Assembly (NCBI GenBank): GCA_003697065.1
Contig: RFFY01000692.1
Coordinates: 1-7,237 of the forward strand
Length of the DNA: 7,237 nt
Direction: 5' to 3'
Source of the DNA: Actinomyces sp.
Lineage (GTDB): Bacteria; Actinomycetota; Acidimicrobiia; Acidimicrobiales; Aldehydirespiratoraceae
Under the pieces are notes generated by a model that saw nothing but the letters and a program-made list of their open reading frames with translations, did no database searches and was not told the DNA's origin. How positions within the stretch are numbered: position 1 is the stretch's first letter; each line of letters starts with the position of its first letter. Shown one piece after another: positions 5,674 through 7,237 of this stretch. Made by a program: the position numbers and the translations under genes.

Positions 5674-7133
5674 GCCTCACCCCCGAAGACCTCGACGTCG
5701 GCGAAGCGGCACACCGGTGAGGCGTGGCCCACCCACTGCATCTGGTTGGGTTCGCCCTTGCCGCAGTTGGGGACGCCCATGACGGCGAAGGTGTCGGCGT
5801 CGCCGACGCCGTCGAGGGAGCGCCAGAAGGTGGCGGAGATCCCCCGGTAGCCGGGGTTGCGGACGACGGGACCGAGCTCGCCGTCGACGATGATGCGGCC
5901 GTACTCGCAGCCGAACTGGAACTTGTTGCGGCTGTCGTCGATGGACCAGGAGTTGTTGGTCTCGAGCCAGACCCCCCGCTCGACCCCGGCGACGAGTTCG
6001 TCGAGGGTGCTGGTACCGGGTTCGACGTTGAGGTTGGCCATCCGGTCGATGGGGGCCCGGTTCCAGCTGCAGGCCCGGGCGTTGGCGACACCGGGGAGAC
6101 CGGCGCGGGCCTGGGAGACGGCGCCGCCGAGGGGCCGTTCGAGGATGCCGCGGCGGATGAGGTAGGTCCGTTCGGCCGGGGTGCCGTCGTCGTCGAAGGC
6201 GTAGGAGGCGAGCTGGCCGGGCACGGTGGGGTCGTAGGTGACGTTCAGGAGTTCGGAGCCGTAGCGGTAGGTGCCGAACATGTCGGGGGTGACGAAGCTG
6301 GTACCGGCGTAGTTGCGCTCGTCGCCCAGGATGCGGTCGAGCTCGAGGGGGTGGCCGATCGACTCGTGGATCTGGAGGATCATCTGGTCGGGGGCGAGCA
6401 CGACGTGCATCCGCCCCGAGGGGCAGTTGGGGGCGGACAGGAGCTCGAGGACCTGTTCGCGGAGGCGGGGGGCGGCGTCGCCGAAGCCGTGGCGGTCGAG
6501 GACCTCGATCCCGCCCTGGCCGCTGTAGGAGCCACCCCCGTAGGAGCGGGTCTGGGTGTTGGTGCCCTCGTTGGCGGTGACCTGCAAGACGGGGAAGAGG
6601 TGATGGAAGCGCTGGTGGACGTGGCCGCCCCCGTTGGTCACGAGCACCGAGTCGATGTCGACGAGGCGGACGGCGGCGAGGGTGTCGACGATGCGGGGGT
6701 CGCCCCCGAGCCGGCGCTCGTGGTCGACGAGCAGGGCGATCCACTCGTCGAGGGCGAGGGTGTCGGCAGGTCGGGCGACGGGTGATTCGTAGGACCCGAC
6801 GGGATGGCCGAGGGGCGTCTGCTCGGGCAGGCCGAGGCCGGCGGCGAGGCGGGCACTGCGGGCGGCCCAGGCGCGGGCGGCGTCGATGGCGGCGCGCACA
6901 CCGGCGTCGGACAGGTCGCTGGTGGCGGCGTGGCCCACCCCGCCCTCGTGCCAGACGGTGATCATGACCCCGGTGTCGAGGTGGGTGCTGACGGGCTGGA
7001 CCACCCCGTCGCGCACGGCGATCGATCGCGAGCGTTCGTCGACGAGGCGCGCCGAGGCGTAGTCGAGCTCGCCGGGCAGGAGGTGGCGGAGGCGCCCGGT
7101 GAGCTCGTCGAGTTCGATGGTGGGGGTCGGCAT
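5670..7133 (-). CDS. tldD: TldD, zinc metallopeptidase catalytic subunit
   Basis: TldD supplies the metal site of the TldD-TldE heterodimer, which cuts small unfolded or modified peptides inside a closed chamber. The 487 residues are full length. The zinc motif HESIGH is at 256-261, followed by PLELDRILGDERNYAGTSFV, and the C-terminal cysteine C457 in NCGKGEP fits the third zinc ligand known in the family. The central GGGSYSGQGG segment (199-208) and GCEYGRIIVDGELGPVVRNPGYRG (408-431) are also family-like. The HESIGHPLELD form differs from the E. coli HEGIGH form and marks a separate TldD subgroup. The ATG at 7133 has no Shine-Dalgarno sequence; TAGGCT lies 6 nt upstream, so it may be leaderless or coupled to the acyl-CoA synthetase gene that ends 9 nt before it. 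Its stop overlaps the tldE start by 4 nt. The peptide substrate is not evident in this window. Confidence 0.95.
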   Translation of the reverse strand: MPTPTIELDELTGRLRHLLPGELDYASARLVDERSRSIAVRDGVVQPVSTHLDTGVMITVWHEGGVGHAATSDLSDAGVRAAIDAARAWAARSARLAAGLGLPEQTPLGHPVGSYESPVARPADTLALDEWIALLVDHERRLGGDPRIVDTLAAVRLVDIDSVLVTNGGGHVHQRFHHLFPVLQVTANEGTNTQTRSYGGGSYSGQGGIEVLDRHGFGDAAPRLREQVLELLSAPNCPSGRMHVVLAPDQMILQIHESIGHPLELDRILGDERNYAGTSFVTPDMFGTYRYGSELLNVTYDPTVPGQLASYAFDDDGTPAERTYLIRRGILERPLGGAVSQARAGLPGVANARACSWNRAPIDRMANLNVEPGTSTLDELVAGVERGVWLETNNSWSIDDSRNKFQFGCEYGRIIVDGELGPVVRNPGYRGISATFWRSLDGVGDADTFAVMGVPNCGKGEPNQMQWVGHASPVCRFADVEVFGGEA

Positions 7134-7139
7134 GCAGGC

Positions 7140-7145
7140 AGCCTA
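7140..7145 (-). promoter_or_regulatory. Possible leaderless -10 box for tldD, overlapping the upstream stop codon
   Basis: Read on the minus strand, TAGGCT fits TAnnnT and ends 6 nt before the tldD ATG. Its first three bases are the TAG stop of the acyl-CoA synthetase gene. This could be an internal promoter that lets tldD-tldE be made separately from the synthetase, or a chance match caused by the stop codon. Confidence 0.4.
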
Positions 7146-7237
7146 GGCGCCGGAGGTGAAGACCTCGGCGTGACGGCGGCGCAGCTCGTGCTTTTGCACC
7201 TTGCCCATGGTGTTGCGGGGCAGGGCGTCGACCCGCA
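7143..7237 (-). CDS. C-terminal end of an AMP-forming acyl-CoA synthetase (rest outside window)
   Basis: Only the last 30 complete codons are visible, reading RVDALPRNTMGKVQKHELRRRHAEVFTSGA and a TAG stop. The LPRNTMGKVQK stretch is the A10 motif of the ANL superfamily; its GK lysine is the one that contacts the acyl-adenylate in the first half-reaction. The NTMGKVQK wording is close to that of malonyl-CoA/methylmalonyl-CoA synthetases (MatB-like), but 30 residues cannot settle the substrate. The gene lies 9 nt upstream of tldD on the same strand and is likely its operon partner. Confidence 0.85.
   Translation of the reverse strand, partial: RVDALPRNTMGKVQKHELRRRHAEVFTSGA

Noticed and set aside
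4771..5850. Long plus-strand open frame (359 codons) opposite tldE and the end of tldD.
   Set aside because: Antisense artefact of GC-rich codon use; it spans two well-supported genes and has no start signal or motif.
5724..6785. Long plus-strand open frame (353 codons) opposite tldD.
   Set aside because: Its glycine/valine/glutamate-rich product is the usual mirror of a high-GC gene on the other strand; tldD has clear motifs, this has none.
3471..7237. Search for a RiPP precursor, toxin-antitoxin pair or CRISPR array near tldD-tldE.
   Set aside because: The genes are packed without gaps, no short peptide gene with a leader-core pattern appears on either strand, and no regularly spaced repeats are present.

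Overview
This is a very GC-rich, gene-dense window from a bacterial chromosome. Three things point to a high-GC actinomycete, perhaps of the Acidimicrobiia type: strong G/C preference at third codon positions, GTG and probable TTG starts, and start codons preceded by a TAnnnT box at leaderless distance rather than by a ribosome binding site. The lineage is an inference; no rRNA or other taxonomic marker is present.

Layout, left to right. (1) The 3' four-fifths of the replicative helicase gene dnaB (+, enters from the left edge). (2) Convergent to it, a minus-strand gene for a stand-alone EAL-like domain in which nearly all cyclic-di-GMP phosphodiesterase active-site residues are replaced. (3) After a 165-bp divergent intergenic region full of palindromes, a plus-strand gene for a membrane-anchored extracytoplasmic protein with four cysteines, probably translated from a leaderless mRNA. 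(4) A 389-bp non-coding stretch carrying a near-perfect sigma-28 (FliA/WhiG-type) promoter, with an inverted repeat just upstream and a hairpin just downstream. (5) A 72-residue protein with two membrane segments. (6) A hairpin-rich gap between convergent genes. (7) On the minus strand, filling the rest of the window, a likely operon read right to left: the C-terminal end of an AMP-forming acyl-CoA synthetase, tldD, tldE and a crotonase-family protein. Gaps are 9 nt, a 4-nt overlap, and 31 nt.

How the parts may work together. TldD and TldE form the two-subunit zinc metallopeptidase known for processing modified peptides such as microcin B17 and for degrading the antitoxin CcdA. Here TldD carries the HExxxH site and TldE lacks it, as expected. 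No peptide substrate gene is visible. The flanking acyl-CoA synthetase and crotonase suggest acyl-CoA chemistry in the same transcription unit, but a functional link is only inferred.

The points most worth a second look are the catalytically dead EAL protein lying about 1 kb from a sigma-28 promoter (sigma-28 usually drives motility or development genes), the sigma-28 promoter with no convincing gene behind it, the crotonase that has lost both hydratase glutamates but keeps a glutamate at the isomerase position, and the tldD promoter whose -10 box is built from the stop codon of the preceding gene. I see no clearly new multi-gene defence or mobile system here.
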